The notes under the pieces are model-generated. The model ran no database searches and had not been told where the DNA came from. It worked only from the letters and a program-made list of their open reading frames with translations. Made by a program: the position numbers and the translations under genes. Source: CADEEN01 sp963816315 (GTDB taxonomy: Bacteria; Pseudomonadota; Gammaproteobacteria; Burkholderiales; Burkholderiaceae_C). From it: DNA of 64,000 nucleotides. Below are positions 19,108-27,668 of this stretch, in pieces; the first letter of the stretch is position 1, and every line of letters begins with the position of its first letter. The stretch is taken from contig CAWFJZ010000020.1 in NCBI GenBank assembly GCA_963816315.1, forward strand, positions 62,001-126,000, in the 5' to 3' direction.

Positions 19108-19236
19108 CCGTTCGGGCTGAGCCTGTCGAAGCCCCTCTCGCCCCTGTTCGGGCTGAGCTTGTCGAAGACCGTGGCGTGTGGCAAGAAGGCTTCGACAGGC
19201 TCAGCCCGGCCCTTCGACAAGCTCAGGGCGAACGGG
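19108..19236. repeat. Four-copy TTCGACARGCTCAG repeat cluster
   Basis: Lies in the 411-bp gap 18950-19360, which otherwise holds no gene I can support. Units: 19108-19134 and 19145-19170 in one orientation (GTTCGGGCTGAGCYTGTCGA), then 19188-19211 and 19210-19236 reversed (TTCGACARGCTCAG). Opposed units can fold into long hairpins. The same unit recurs at ~21799-21865 and 35097-35163. It probably also separates hutG from hutF transcriptionally, or at least acts as an mRNA hairpin. Confidence 0.85.
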
Positions 19237-19360
19237 GGCGGGGAGCAAGCCAACGCGAACCGGGGCGAGAACCCGACGCTCGTCAACAGCCGCAACAGGC
19301 CGCGAGCCGACGGCCGCTTCACGCGTCCCGCGTCGCGCGCAGCGCGATGGCGCAGCTGAA

Positions 19361-20722
19361 ATGACGTCGCTGCTCTGGGCGCCGCGTGCATGGGTGCGCG
19401 GCCGTTGGGCCGACGCGGTGTTGCTCGAAGCCGATCGCAACGGCCGCTGGTCGCGTGTCGAAATCGGCGTCGCTGCATCGCCCGACGCCACCGTGCTCGC
19501 CGGCCCCGCCCTGCCCGGCCTGGTCGATGCGCACAGCCACGCCTTCCAACGTGCGTTCGCCGGTCTCGCCGAACGGCGCGACTCGGCGCACGACGACTTC
19601 TGGTCGTGGCGCGACCGCATGTACGGCGTGGCGCTGCGCATCGAGGCCGAGACGCTGCGCGACATCGCCACGCAGCTTTATGTCGAGCTGCTGCGCGGCG
19701 GCTACACCCACGTCTGCGAGTTCCACTATCTGCAGCACGAGCGCGACGGCACGCCGTATGCCGACCCGGGCACGCTGGCCTGGGCGCTGGCCGATGCGGC
19801 CACCGCCGCCGGCATCGGCCTGACGCTGTTGCCGGTGCTCTACGAGCGCGCCGGTTTCGCGCAACCCGCCTTGCGCGACGATCAACGCCGCTTCGCCACC
19901 GACGCCGACGCCGTGCTCGCCTTGCAGCGCGCGGCGCAGGGCTTCGGCGTGCCCTGCGGCGTGGCGATTCATTCGCTGCGCGCGGCGCGGCCGGACTCGA
20001 TCGCGCGCGTGGCCGAGGGCGCGGGCAGCGGGCCGATCCACATCCACATCGCCGAACAAACCGCCGAGGTCGATGATTGCCTGGCCGCCACCGGCGCGCG
20101 GCCGATCGAGTGGCTGGCCCGACAGGCGCGGCTCGATGCGCGCTGGCAACTCGTGCATGCCACACATGCGACGCCGCAGGAGATCGACGCGGTGGCGGCG
20201 AGCGGCGCCGGCGTCGTCATCTGCCCGACGACCGAAGCCAACCTCGGCGACGGCCTGCCCGATCTGCCGCGCTGGCTGGCATCGACGACGCCGCTGTCGA
20301 TCGGCTCCGACAGCCAGGTCGGCCGCGATGCGATGGAAGAGTTGCGCCTGCTCGAGTTCGGCCAACGCCTGACGCTTCGCCAACGCAACGTCGCCGCCGA
20401 TCCGCAACACGAACCGTCCACCGCCGCGCGCTTGTTCGAGCGCGTGCTCGCCGGCGGCGGCGCCGCAGCGGGGCACGCGCAGTGGGGTTTCGTCGAAGGC
20501 GCACGCGCCGACCTGCTCGTTGCCGATGCGTCGTGCGAGGCCACGCTCGGCATGCCGCAAGACTCGCTGCTCGACGCGCTCGTCTTCGCCGGCGCCACGC
20601 GACCGTGGCGCGACGTCATGGTGGCCGGCCGCTGGGCGCTGCGCGAACATCAGCACGCCGACGGCGCAGCGATTGCGTCACGCTTCACGCAAGCGATGCA
20701 AAGACTGTGGCCGGCATCGTGA
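19361..20722 (+). CDS. hutF: Formimidoylglutamate deiminase
   Basis: Amidohydrolase of 453 residues that converts N-formimino-L-glutamate to N-formyl-L-glutamate and ammonia. It shows GLVDAHSHAFQRAFAGLAERR (metal-binding HxH), THVCEFHYLQHERDG, the IHIAEQTAEVDD metal His and GSDSQVGRDAMEELRLLE, all typical of HutF. The ATG at 19361 matches the family start; it lies 411 nt after hutG across a repeat cluster, so it may have its own promoter. The following racemase gene overlaps its stop (GTGA). With HutG it completes pathway II of histidine breakdown. Confidence 0.94.
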   Translation: MTSLLWAPRAWVRGRWADAVLLEADRNGRWSRVEIGVAASPDATVLAGPALPGLVDAHSHAFQRAFAGLAERRDSAHDDFWSWRDRMYGVALRIEAETLRDIATQLYVELLRGGYTHVCEFHYLQHERDGTPYADPGTLAWALADAATAAGIGLTLLPVLYERAGFAQPALRDDQRRFATDADAVLALQRAAQGFGVPCGVAIHSLRAARPDSIARVAEGAGSGPIHIHIAEQTAEVDDCLAATGARPIEWLARQARLDARWQLVHATHATPQEIDAVAASGAGVVICPTTEANLGDGLPDLPRWLASTTPLSIGSDSQVGRDAMEELRLLEFGQRLTLRQRNVAADPQHEPSTAARLFERVLAGGGAAAGHAQWGFVEGARADLLVADASCEATLGMPQDSLLDALVFAGATRPWRDVMVAGRWALREHQHADGAAIASRFTQAMQRLWPAS

Positions 20723-21810
20723 GCGCTGGTGCATTGACCGGCATTCGCATCGTCGAATTCGCCGGCCTCGGCCCGGCGCCGTTCGCCGGCATGATGCTCG
20801 CCGACATGGGCGCCGACGTGATCGTCGTCGATCGCATCGACAACCCGTCGAACGAACGAGCCGACGAGAACCGCGGCAAACGTTCGGTCGCGCTCGACTT
20901 GAAGAGCGAACGTGGCCGCAGCATCGCCTGGGCCTTGATCGAACGCGCCGATGCATTGATCGAAGGCTTTCGTCCCGGCGTGATGGAGCGGCTGGGCTTC
21001 GGCCCCGATGCCGTGGCGGCACGCCATCCGAAGCTCGTCTATGGCCGTGTCACCGGCTGGGGTCAGCATGGCCCTTTGGCGCAGGCCGCCGGTCACGACA
21101 TCAACTACGTCTCGCTGACCGGCGCGATGTCGATCGCCGGCCGGCCGAACGAAGCGCCGATGATCCCGGCGACGCTCGTCGGCGACATGGGCGGTGGCGC
21201 GATGTTCCTCGCCTTCGGCATCGTCTGTGCGCTGCTCGAATCGCAACGAAGCGGCCGCGGCCAGGTCATCGACGCGGCCATGGTCGATGGTGTCGCAGCC
21301 CTGTCGTCGCTCATCCACCAGCGCCGCGGTGCCGGCACGTGGAGCGACGACGCGGCGCGCAACTTCTTTCTCGGCACCTCGCCGTTCTACGATGTTTTCG
21401 CATGCGCCGACGGCCATGTCAGCCTCGGCGCGATCGAGCCGAAGTTCTATGCCGAGCTGCTGCGGCGGCTCGGGCTGGAGGATGTGGACGCATCGCGCCA
21501 ATATGCGTTCGACGACTGGCCGGCATTGCGGCAACGCGTCGCGGCGCTGTTGAAGACGCAGCCGCGCGCCCACTGGTGCGGCAAGTTGGAAGGCAGCGAC
21601 GCCTGCTTCGCCCCCGTGCTCTCGCTGGCCGAAGCGCCGCAGCATCCGCACCTCGCCGCGCGCGGCACGTTCGTCGATGTCGATGGCCGCACGCTGCCGG
21701 CGCCGGCGCCGCGCTTGTCGAGGAGCGGCGCGCGCGTGCCGCAAGCCGGGCCGCGGCCGGGCCAACACACCGACGAGGTGCTGCGAGAGCTCGGCATCCG
21801 ATCGTCCTGA
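20719..21810 (+). CDS. Alpha-methylacyl-CoA racemase (CaiB/BaiF family)
   Basis: Product of 363 residues from a GTG at 20719 that overlaps the hutF stop. The N terminus ALTGIRIVEFAGLGPAPFAGMMLADMGADVIVVDR is the racemase form of this superfamily. The catalytic pair is visible: His in AAGHDINYVSLTGA and Asp in LVGDMGGGAMFLAFGI. These enzymes epimerise (R)/(S)-2-methylacyl-CoA esters so that branched fatty acids can enter beta-oxidation. The link with hut genes is probably only read-through; no metabolic connection is evident. Confidence 0.9.
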   Translation: MSAGALTGIRIVEFAGLGPAPFAGMMLADMGADVIVVDRIDNPSNERADENRGKRSVALDLKSERGRSIAWALIERADALIEGFRPGVMERLGFGPDAVAARHPKLVYGRVTGWGQHGPLAQAAGHDINYVSLTGAMSIAGRPNEAPMIPATLVGDMGGGAMFLAFGIVCALLESQRSGRGQVIDAAMVDGVAALSSLIHQRRGAGTWSDDAARNFFLGTSPFYDVFACADGHVSLGAIEPKFYAELLRRLGLEDVDASRQYAFDDWPALRQRVAALLKTQPRAHWCGKLEGSDACFAPVLSLAEAPQHPHLAARGTFVDVDGRTLPAPAPRLSRSGARVPQAGPRPGQHTDEVLRELGIRSS

Positions 21811-21865
21811 GCCTGTCCTTCGACAAGCTCAGGATGATCGGGGTTCGAAAAGCTCAGCCCGAACG
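21799..21865. repeat. Degenerate TTCGACAAGCTCAG repeat pair at convergent gene ends
   Basis: GATCGTCCTGAGC (21800-21812) pairs with GCTCAGGATGATC (21827-21839) with one mismatch, and a second unit (GGTTCGAAAAGCTCAGCCCGAACG) spans ~21842-21865. It begins inside the last codons of the racemase gene and runs into the end of the convergent SulP gene, whose stop codon it provides. It could act as a bidirectional terminator, though no U-run follows. Confidence 0.75.
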
Positions 21866-23128
21866 CGAAGAACTGAACCGCTGCGCCAGCAGCGACGTCG
21901 TCAGGCCGAGCAGGATCGCCCATTCGAGCGACAGCGTCACCGTGGCGATCAGCGTCACGACGAGGCCCGCGCGCTCCACCGGCTCGTCACGCCAGATGCG
22001 GCGCATCTCGCGCGTGTCGAACAGGCCCCAGGCAACGACGAACAGCAGCGCCGAGACGACGGCCAGCGGCAGCCACTTCGCCAGCGGGCTGACGAAGACC
22101 AGGACGATCACCAGAAACACGGCGGCGAAGACGGCCGACAGAGGAGTGCGCGCGCCGGCCTCGGCATTGACGCCCGAGCGGTTGAACGAGCCGCTGGTCG
22201 GCATCGCGCTGAAGAACGCGCCGGCGATGTTGGCCAGGCCCTGGCCGATGAACTCCTGGTTGCCGTCGAGCGCATCGCCGCGCCGGCGCGCCATCGCGCG
22301 TGCGATGGCGCTGGCTTCGGTGAGTGCGAGCAGCGTCATCACCAGCGTCGCGCCGAACAGGCTGCGCACGGTGTCGATGCGCAGGTCGGGCCACGACAGC
22401 TCGGGAAACGCGCCGGGCAACGGCGGCACCACCGCCAACGCCGGCCACTGCGGCATCGCCTGCGCGAGCAACCAGGCGCCGAGCGCGCCGCCGACGACGG
22501 CCACCAGCATCGCCGGCACCCAGCGCGACAACGGGCGGGCGACGATGACCAGCACGACCGTCAGCACGAAAACAACCAGCGCCGCCGGGTTGATCTCGTG
22601 CCAGCGCGCCCACGCCGCCTGCGCGCTGGCCAGCACCGACTGGCCGCGCGGCAGCGCCAGCCCGAGCGCGCTGCCGAGTTGGCTGGCCACGATCAGCACG
22701 GCAGCGCCCGCGGTGAAACCGACGACGACCGCGTGCGGCACCTTGTCCACCAGCGCACCGACGCGCGCCAGGCCGAGCAGCAGTTGCATCACGCCGACGA
22801 GCAACGACAAGGTCAAGACCAGCTTCACGTAGTCGGCCGAGCCGACTGCGGCCAGCGGCGCCACCAACGCCATCGTCGTCAGTGAAATCGCATTCGCCGG
22901 GCCGGTCACCATCAGGCGGCTGGCGCCGAACAGCGCAGCAACGACGCACGGCAGCATCGCCGCATACAAACCGTATTGCGCCGGCATGCCCGCCAGCGTG
23001 GCGAAGGCCACGCCCTGCGGCAACACGACCACGGCGCCGGTGAGTCCGGCGAGCGCGTCGGCGCGCAGCGCGCCGGGCTGGCGCCAGTCATCGCGAAACC
23101 GCAACACGGGCATGACGGGCAGTTGCAT
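21854..23128 (-). CDS. SulP family inorganic anion transporter lacking a STAS domain
   Basis: Membrane transporter of ~424 residues with about 12 hydrophobic segments. The start region ADALAGLTGAVVVLPQGVAFATLAGMPAQYGLYAAMLP is the SulP signature, followed by RLMVTGPANAISLTTMAL and the conserved NQEFIGQGLANIAGAFFSAMPTSGSFNRSGVN. SulP proteins carry sulfate, bicarbonate or dicarboxylates. The usual C-terminal STAS regulatory domain is missing: the protein ends right after the last membrane segment with QRFSSSRSG, the last residues and stop being encoded by the repeat. ATG 23128 is preferred; an upstream in-frame start would add 11 residues. Substrate unknown. Confidence 0.9.
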   Translation of the reverse strand: MQLPVMPVLRFRDDWRQPGALRADALAGLTGAVVVLPQGVAFATLAGMPAQYGLYAAMLPCVVAALFGASRLMVTGPANAISLTTMALVAPLAAVGSADYVKLVLTLSLLVGVMQLLLGLARVGALVDKVPHAVVVGFTAGAAVLIVASQLGSALGLALPRGQSVLASAQAAWARWHEINPAALVVFVLTVVLVIVARPLSRWVPAMLVAVVGGALGAWLLAQAMPQWPALAVVPPLPGAFPELSWPDLRIDTVRSLFGATLVMTLLALTEASAIARAMARRRGDALDGNQEFIGQGLANIAGAFFSAMPTSGSFNRSGVNAEAGARTPLSAVFAAVFLVIVLVFVSPLAKWLPLAVVSALLFVVAWGLFDTREMRRIWRDEPVERAGLVVTLIATVTLSLEWAILLGLTTSLLAQRFSSSRSG

Positions 23129-23381
23129 CGAACCTCGGCTGGCTTCATGAGCAAGCCGCAATGGTCGCCGGTAACCCGCTGTTGCTCGGGGCTGCGCAGG
23201 CCCGAAACCCTAGGGTGATGCCCCGAGCGGGCCGCGAAGTCTTTGGCGATATAGTCGCGCCCTTCGCGGTGTGCAGCACCGCCGCTGCCCACAAGGCGGC
23301 TGATCAACGGCGTTCATAAGATCCAAGAATTCGAGAGCAAGCAAGCGGCGCCCACACCCCGGGTGTTGCGGAGGTTCGGTT

Positions 23382-24071
23382 TTGGCGACGTACGACTACG
23401 CTGATCAACAGCGCAAGCCCGGCAAACACATTGTCGGCATCGGGATCGTGGTCCTGATGCACATCCTTCTCGGCTGGGCGCTGGTCAGCGGGCTGGCACG
23501 CAAGGTCGTCGAGGTGATCAAGAACCCGATCGAAACCAAGATCATCGAAGAGGTCAAGCCGCCGCCGCCGCCGCCGGAAAACCTGCCGCCGCCGCCGCCC
23601 AAGTTGGCGCCGCCGCCGCCGAGTTTCGTGCCGCCGCCCGAAGTGGTGGTGGCGCCGCCACCAACGCCTGCACCGGCGATCACCGTGCAGACGACGACAC
23701 CGCCGCCACCGGCGCCGGTGACGATCGCGCCGGCACCGGCGCCTGCTGCGGCGCCGCCGGCACCGGCCGCGCCGCCTGTGGCCGCGCAACCGGCGATCAC
23801 CAACGTTTCGGCCTGCAAGCCCGACTACCCCCCCGCGGCGCTGAAGGCCGAGGCCACCGGCACGACGGCCATCAAGTTCACCATCGACGCCGCCGGCAAA
23901 GTGGTCAGTGCCGACGTCGTCAAGGCGTCGGGCGCATCACGCGAGCACCGTCTGCTCGACCGCGCTGCCGTGACGTCGCTCAGCGGCTGCACGTTCAAGC
24001 CTGGACGCGATTCGAATGGTCAAGCCGTCGGTGCGGCGACCACCGTCGAGTACGTTTGGAAGCTCGAGTGA
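23382..24071 (+). CDS. TonB family energy-transducing protein
   Basis: Product of 229 residues from a TTG at 23382 with GGAGG upstream. A single membrane anchor (GIGIVVLMHILLGWALVSG, ~18-36) is followed by a long periplasmic spacer rich in Pro (runs of P with K/A/V, ~58-140) and a C-terminal TonB domain (CKPDYPPAALKAEATGTTAIKF... VEYVWKLE). It couples the proton motive force harvested by ExbB/ExbD to outer-membrane receptors. It is first in an operon with exbB and two exbD genes. No TonB-dependent receptor lies in the window. No clear Fur-type operator was seen in 23129-23381. Confidence 0.93.
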   Translation: MATYDYADQQRKPGKHIVGIGIVVLMHILLGWALVSGLARKVVEVIKNPIETKIIEEVKPPPPPPENLPPPPPKLAPPPPSFVPPPEVVVAPPPTPAPAITVQTTTPPPPAPVTIAPAPAPAAAPPAPAAPPVAAQPAITNVSACKPDYPPAALKAEATGTTAIKFTIDAAGKVVSADVVKASGASREHRLLDRAAVTSLSGCTFKPGRDSNGQAVGAATTVEYVWKLE

Positions 24072-24159
24072 ACGTGCTGTTCCAACCCCGCTCACCTGTT
24101 TGATTTCACGTTGCCGCGCGGCTGCACTTAGATTCGCGCATTCGTTTCCCGGAGGAACC

Positions 24160-24972
24160 ATGTCTTTGATCCAACTCGTTCGCGCGCCCGTGGTGGCTGC
24201 GTTGATTGCCGTGGCGACGCTCGCCGCCGGCCTGCCGACGGCGGCCCTGGCGCAAGCGGCTTCAGAGCCGGCCGCCGCCGCGCCGGCCGTGGCGCCCAAG
24301 ATCGAAAAGGAAGCCGTCGATAACCCGTACGGCATCGCCGCGATGGTCAAAGAGGGCGACTTCGTCACCCGCGGCACCTTGATCATCATGATCATCATGT
24401 CGATGGGCAGCTGGTACATCATCTTCACCAAGCTGTTCGAGCAGAGCAAGCTGATGCGCAGCGCCAAGGCCGCGGGCGAAGCGTTCTGGAACGCCGGCTC
24501 GATCCGCAAGGGTGCCGACGCGCTCGACGAGGGCAGCGCGTTTCGCTTCCTCGCCGAGACCGGCATGAAGGCCAGCGACCACCACGAAGGCGGCATGACG
24601 GCGTCGATCGACAAGCACACCTGGGTCGGCATGAGCATCGGCCGCGCGGTCGAGAACATCCAGAACCGCTTGCAGGACGGCCTGGCTTTCCTCGCCACGG
24701 TCGGCTCGACGGCGCCGTTCGTCGGCCTGTTCGGCACGGTCTGGGGCATCTACCACGCGCTCACCGCCATCGGCATCTCCGGCCAGGCCTCGATCGACAA
24801 GGTGGCGGGCCCGGTCGGCGAAGCGCTGATCATGACGGCCGTCGGCCTGGCGGTCGCGGTGCCGGCGGTGATGGGCTACAACTGGCTGATCCGCCGCAAC
24901 AAAGGCGCGATGGAGCGTGTGCGTGCGTTCTCTGCCGATTTGCAGAACGTGCTGCTCGCCGGCAAACGCTGA
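24160..24972 (+). CDS. exbB: MotA/TolQ/ExbB proton channel protein
   Basis: Product of 270 residues. It has an N-terminal hydrophobic segment ending ALAQAA (likely cleaved or an extra anchor) and then three membrane helices: LIIMIIMSMGSWYIIF, GLAFLATVGSTAPFVGLFGTVWGIYHAL and ALIMTAVGLAVAVPAVMGYN. These last two are the ExbB/TolQ channel signature. A strong GGAGGA precedes the ATG. It forms the inner-membrane proton channel with the ExbD proteins that follow and powers TonB. The exbB-exbD-exbD order after tonB is common in proteobacteria with large receptor sets. Confidence 0.94.
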   Translation: MSLIQLVRAPVVAALIAVATLAAGLPTAALAQAASEPAAAAPAVAPKIEKEAVDNPYGIAAMVKEGDFVTRGTLIIMIIMSMGSWYIIFTKLFEQSKLMRSAKAAGEAFWNAGSIRKGADALDEGSAFRFLAETGMKASDHHEGGMTASIDKHTWVGMSIGRAVENIQNRLQDGLAFLATVGSTAPFVGLFGTVWGIYHALTAIGISGQASIDKVAGPVGEALIMTAVGLAVAVPAVMGYNWLIRRNKGAMERVRAFSADLQNVLLAGKR

Positions 24973-25005
24973 GTCTGTAGTGAGATCCAGCGTCCGGAGA
25001 TTGCC

Positions 25006-25452
25006 ATGAGCATGAACGTAGGCGCCGCAGACGACGACAGCGGCGAAGAACAGATGAACTCCACCATCAACACGACGCCGCTGGTGGACGTGATGCTGGT
25101 GCTGCTGATCATCTTCCTCATCACGGTGCCGGTGGTGACGCAGTCGATCAAGATGGAGTTGCCGAAAGAACGCAACCTGCCGACGCAGACCAAGCCGGAG
25201 AACATCGTCATCCAGGTCAACCGCGACGGCGATATCCACTGGGGCATGGAACGCCTGTCCGACGCCGAGACGCTGGTGACGCGGCTGAAGAAGGAGGCGG
25301 TGAAAGACCCGCAGCCCGAGGTCCACATCCGCGGTGACCTCGAAGTGCGCTACGAATCGATCGGCCGCGTTATCGTCGCCTGCCAGCGCGCCGGCATCCT
25401 GAAAGTCGGTTTCATCACCGAGCCGCCCGCGGGCGGCGTGACGAGGTTATAG
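25006..25452 (+). CDS. exbD: ExbD/TolR family biopolymer transport protein (first copy)
   Basis: Product of 148 residues. A cytoplasmic N terminus (~20 residues) leads to one membrane helix TTPLVDVMLVLLIIFLITVPVV, with the proton-carrying Asp in PLVDVMLVLL. The periplasmic domain (~50-148) follows, with IVIQVNRDGDIHWG and VHIRGDLEVRYESIGRVIVACQRAG. It works with ExbB. It lies 33 nt after exbB and is followed, 2 nt later, by a second exbD. The two copies differ at the C terminus, this one being slightly longer (GFITEPPAGG), so they may form mixed complexes. Confidence 0.94.
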   Translation: MSMNVGAADDDSGEEQMNSTINTTPLVDVMLVLLIIFLITVPVVTQSIKMELPKERNLPTQTKPENIVIQVNRDGDIHWGMERLSDAETLVTRLKKEAVKDPQPEVHIRGDLEVRYESIGRVIVACQRAGILKVGFITEPPAGGVTRL

Positions 25453-25454
25453 CC

Positions 25455-25883
25455 ATGGCGATGCAAGTAGGTTCCGGCGGCAGCGAAGACGACCCGATGG
25501 TCGAAGTCAACATGACGCCGATGATCGACATCATGCTGGTGCTGCTGATCCTGTTCATCATCACCATTCCGATCCAGACGCACGCCGTCAAGCTCAACAT
25601 GCCGACGCCGAGCAACGTCAAGCCGCTGAAGGACCCGGAGATCATGCGCATCGACGTCGATTTCGACGGCACGATCGGTCTGAACGGCACGCTGATGAGC
25701 AAGCCCGAACTCGATGCCAAGCTCGCCGAGTGGGGCCGTCTGGCCGTGGCGGATCAGCCCGAAGTGCATCTGCGGCCGAACAAGCTGGTCACCTACAAGC
25801 ATGTGGCCGCGATCATGGCCAGTGCGCAACGCCAGGGCGTGAGCAAGATCGGCATGGTCGGCAACGAGCAGTTCATGAACTGA
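25455..25883 (+). CDS. exbD: ExbD/TolR family biopolymer transport protein (second copy)
   Basis: Product of 142 residues with the same build as the preceding gene: Asp in MIDIMLVLLILFIITIPI, then a periplasmic domain with IMRIDVDFDGTIGLNG and VTYKHVAAIMASAQRQGVSKIGMVGNEQF. About a third of the residues differ from the first copy. Only 2 nt separate the genes. Paralogous ExbD pairs behind one ExbB are known in TonB systems of Xanthomonas-like organisms, where the second copy supports particular uptake functions; that role here is inferred. Confidence 0.94.
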   Translation: MAMQVGSGGSEDDPMVEVNMTPMIDIMLVLLILFIITIPIQTHAVKLNMPTPSNVKPLKDPEIMRIDVDFDGTIGLNGTLMSKPELDAKLAEWGRLAVADQPEVHLRPNKLVTYKHVAAIMASAQRQGVSKIGMVGNEQFMN

Positions 25884-25910
25884 TCGCGGCGCTGTCTGCG
25901 AAACTCCTGC

Positions 25911-25941
25911 GGGGATCGTTACCACCACTGGAACGATCCCC
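25911..25941 (+). terminator. Hairpin between exbD2 and the TPR gene
   Basis: GGGGATCGTT (25911-25920) and AACGATCCCC (25932-25941) form a perfect 10-bp stem with an 11-nt loop. The run after it is GTTCCAATTT, without a real U-tract, so a partial terminator or mRNA-stabilising hairpin that lowers downstream expression is likelier than a full stop. Confidence 0.5.
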
Positions 25942-25965
25942 GTTCCAATTTCGAGAGTCCACACG

Positions 25966-27165
25966 ATGAAGTCACTTCGCGTCCTCGCAGCCACCCTCCT
26001 CGCTGCCGGCCTGCTCACCGCCGCGCACGCGCAAGGCATTCGCCCCGACGTCGCCAAGCCCTTGCAGGCCGCCAGCGATCTGATGAAGGCCGGCAAGGCC
26101 AAGGAAGCGCTGGCCAAGGTGCGCGAGGCCGACGCGGTGGGCGGCAAGACGGCGAGCGAGCAGTTGGTGATCGACCGCATGAAGGGCGCCGCGGCGCAGC
26201 GCGTGGGCGACACGGCGACGACCATCGCCGCCTTCGAGTCGGTGTACGAGCGCGGCGCCGCCAGTGAAAAGGCGCAGATGGCCGAGCAGATCGCGTTTGC
26301 GTATTCGCAGCAGAAGAACTGGCCGAAGACCAGCGAGTGGGCGAACAAGGCCAAAGCGGCGGGCGGCAACAGCGCGTCGCTGAACCAGTTGATCGCCTTC
26401 GTGCAATCGCAAAGCGGCGACTTCTCGACGGTGATGCGCGACTCGCAAGCCGCCGTGTCGGCCGCCGAAAAAGACGGCCGCCGCCCGGGCGAAGACGATC
26501 TGCTGCGCCTGGCCGATGCCGCGCGCCGCATGAACAACACCGCCGTCTATTCGAACACCCTGGAAAAACTGGTGCTGTACTACCCGAAGAAAGACTACTG
26601 GAGCGCACACCTGGCGAGCATCCAGCGCAAGCCCGGCTTCTCCGACCGCCTGGGCCTGGACGTGCAGCGCCTGAAGCTCGCCAACGGCCTGATCACCAAG
26701 CCCGACGAGTACATGGAGCTGGCGCAGCTGGCGCTGCAGGCCGGCTTCCCGGTGGAGGCCAAGGCCATTGTTGACAAAGGCTATGCGGCCGGCGCGCTCG
26801 GCACCGGCGATCAGGCGCCGCGCCATCAACGGCTGAAGGATCTCGTCATCAAATCCGAAGGCGAAAGCACGGCCGGGTTGGCGAAGAACCTGGACGAGGC
26901 CAACGCGCAGAAAGAAGGCAACGAGCTGGTCAAGGTCGGCACCGTCTATGCGTCGATGGGCCAGCACGACAAAGCGATCGAGTTGATCGAAAAGGGCATC
27001 GCCAAAGGCAACCTCAAACGACCCGACGACGCCAAGCTTCGCCTGGCGCTGTCGATGGCCGCCAACCCGAAGACCAAGGCCAAGGGCCTGCAAGCGCTGC
27101 GGCAGGTCGGCGGCACGGACGGCACGGCGGAGGTGGCCAAGTTGTACACGGTGGTCATGCAGTAA
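25966..27165 (+). CDS. Exported TPR protein of the TonB operon
   Basis: Product of 399 residues. The signal peptide MKSLRVLAATLLAAGLLTAAHAQ is followed by an all-helical body of tetratricopeptide-like units (for example ASDLMKAGKAKEALAKVREADAVGG, ~40-65, and GTVYASMGQHDKAIELIEKGIAKG, ~325-348). It should be periplasmic. TPR proteins encoded directly after exbD genes are found in other proteobacteria and are thought to assist TonB-dependent uptake or complex assembly; no enzymatic motif is present. Expression may be tuned by the hairpin at 25911-25941. Confidence 0.85.
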   Translation: MKSLRVLAATLLAAGLLTAAHAQGIRPDVAKPLQAASDLMKAGKAKEALAKVREADAVGGKTASEQLVIDRMKGAAAQRVGDTATTIAAFESVYERGAASEKAQMAEQIAFAYSQQKNWPKTSEWANKAKAAGGNSASLNQLIAFVQSQSGDFSTVMRDSQAAVSAAEKDGRRPGEDDLLRLADAARRMNNTAVYSNTLEKLVLYYPKKDYWSAHLASIQRKPGFSDRLGLDVQRLKLANGLITKPDEYMELAQLALQAGFPVEAKAIVDKGYAAGALGTGDQAPRHQRLKDLVIKSEGESTAGLAKNLDEANAQKEGNELVKVGTVYASMGQHDKAIELIEKGIAKGNLKRPDDAKLRLALSMAANPKTKAKGLQALRQVGGTDGTAEVAKLYTVVMQ

Positions 27166-27178
27166 CGGGGGTACCGTA

Positions 27179-27664
27179 GTGGATACCGACACCGACTTCG
27201 CCGAGTTCTCTCGCATCCTGGCCGATCGTGGCGCGCGCGACGCGCTGGCGTACCTGCTCGGGCTGTCCGACTACCGCTTCATCGGCATCTTCCGTTTCCA
27301 GAACGGCAAGGCCAACGCGGCGATCCACTTCGACCGCGAGAACCCCGAGGTGATGTCGGCGAGCGAAGTGCCCGACACGGCCACTTACTGCTGCTACGTG
27401 CGCGACAGCAAGGGCGCCTTCAAGACCGCCGACGCGCTGACCGATGAACGACTGGCGCAGCACCCGGCGCGCGCCGCCGTCAGAGCCTACTGCGGCGTGC
27501 CGATCATGAACCCGGAAGGCGGCGTGCTCGGCACGCTGTGCCACTACGACCTGGTGCCGCGCGACCCGGCGCAACTCGACATGGAACTGCTGGTGCGCGC
27601 CGCCAGCGCGCTGCGGCAGGGCAACCACGTGCCGCCGTATCCACAACCCACCGCGGCGGCTTGA
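27179..27664 (+). CDS. GAF domain-containing protein
   Basis: Product of 161 residues made of one GAF-type sensory domain: LSDYRFIGIFRFQNGKANAAIHFDRENPE, DTATYCCYVRDSKGAFKTADA, then VRAYCGVPIMNPEGGVLGTLCHYDLVPRD. No output domain is attached, so it is either a stand-alone small-molecule binder or acts through a partner. The start is a GTG at 27179 with only a weak GGGGG upstream. It follows the TPR gene by 13 nt and precedes the PEP-mutase-like gene by 4 nt, suggesting one transcript. Ligand unknown; Cys residues in TYCCYV and AYCG could allow redox sensing. Confidence 0.82.
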   Translation: MDTDTDFAEFSRILADRGARDALAYLLGLSDYRFIGIFRFQNGKANAAIHFDRENPEVMSASEVPDTATYCCYVRDSKGAFKTADALTDERLAQHPARAAVRAYCGVPIMNPEGGVLGTLCHYDLVPRDPAQLDMELLVRAASALRQGNHVPPYPQPTAAA

Positions 27665-27668
27665 GACC

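Noticed and set aside
18871..19359. 162-codon open frame between hutG and hutF
   Set aside because: It overlaps the end of hutG in another frame and otherwise reads through the TTCGACAAGCTCAG repeats (FGLSLSK / GSARPFDKLR strings), an artefact often misannotated as protein.
23129..23381. Fur box upstream of tonB
   Set aside because: No GATAAT-type 19-bp palindrome is present; the TATAGT at about 23254 lacks a properly spaced -35.
23540..23800. Proline-codon repeats (CCG runs) as a possible CRISPR or microsatellite array
   Set aside because: They encode the Pro-rich periplasmic spacer of TonB; there are no spacers or regular repeat units.
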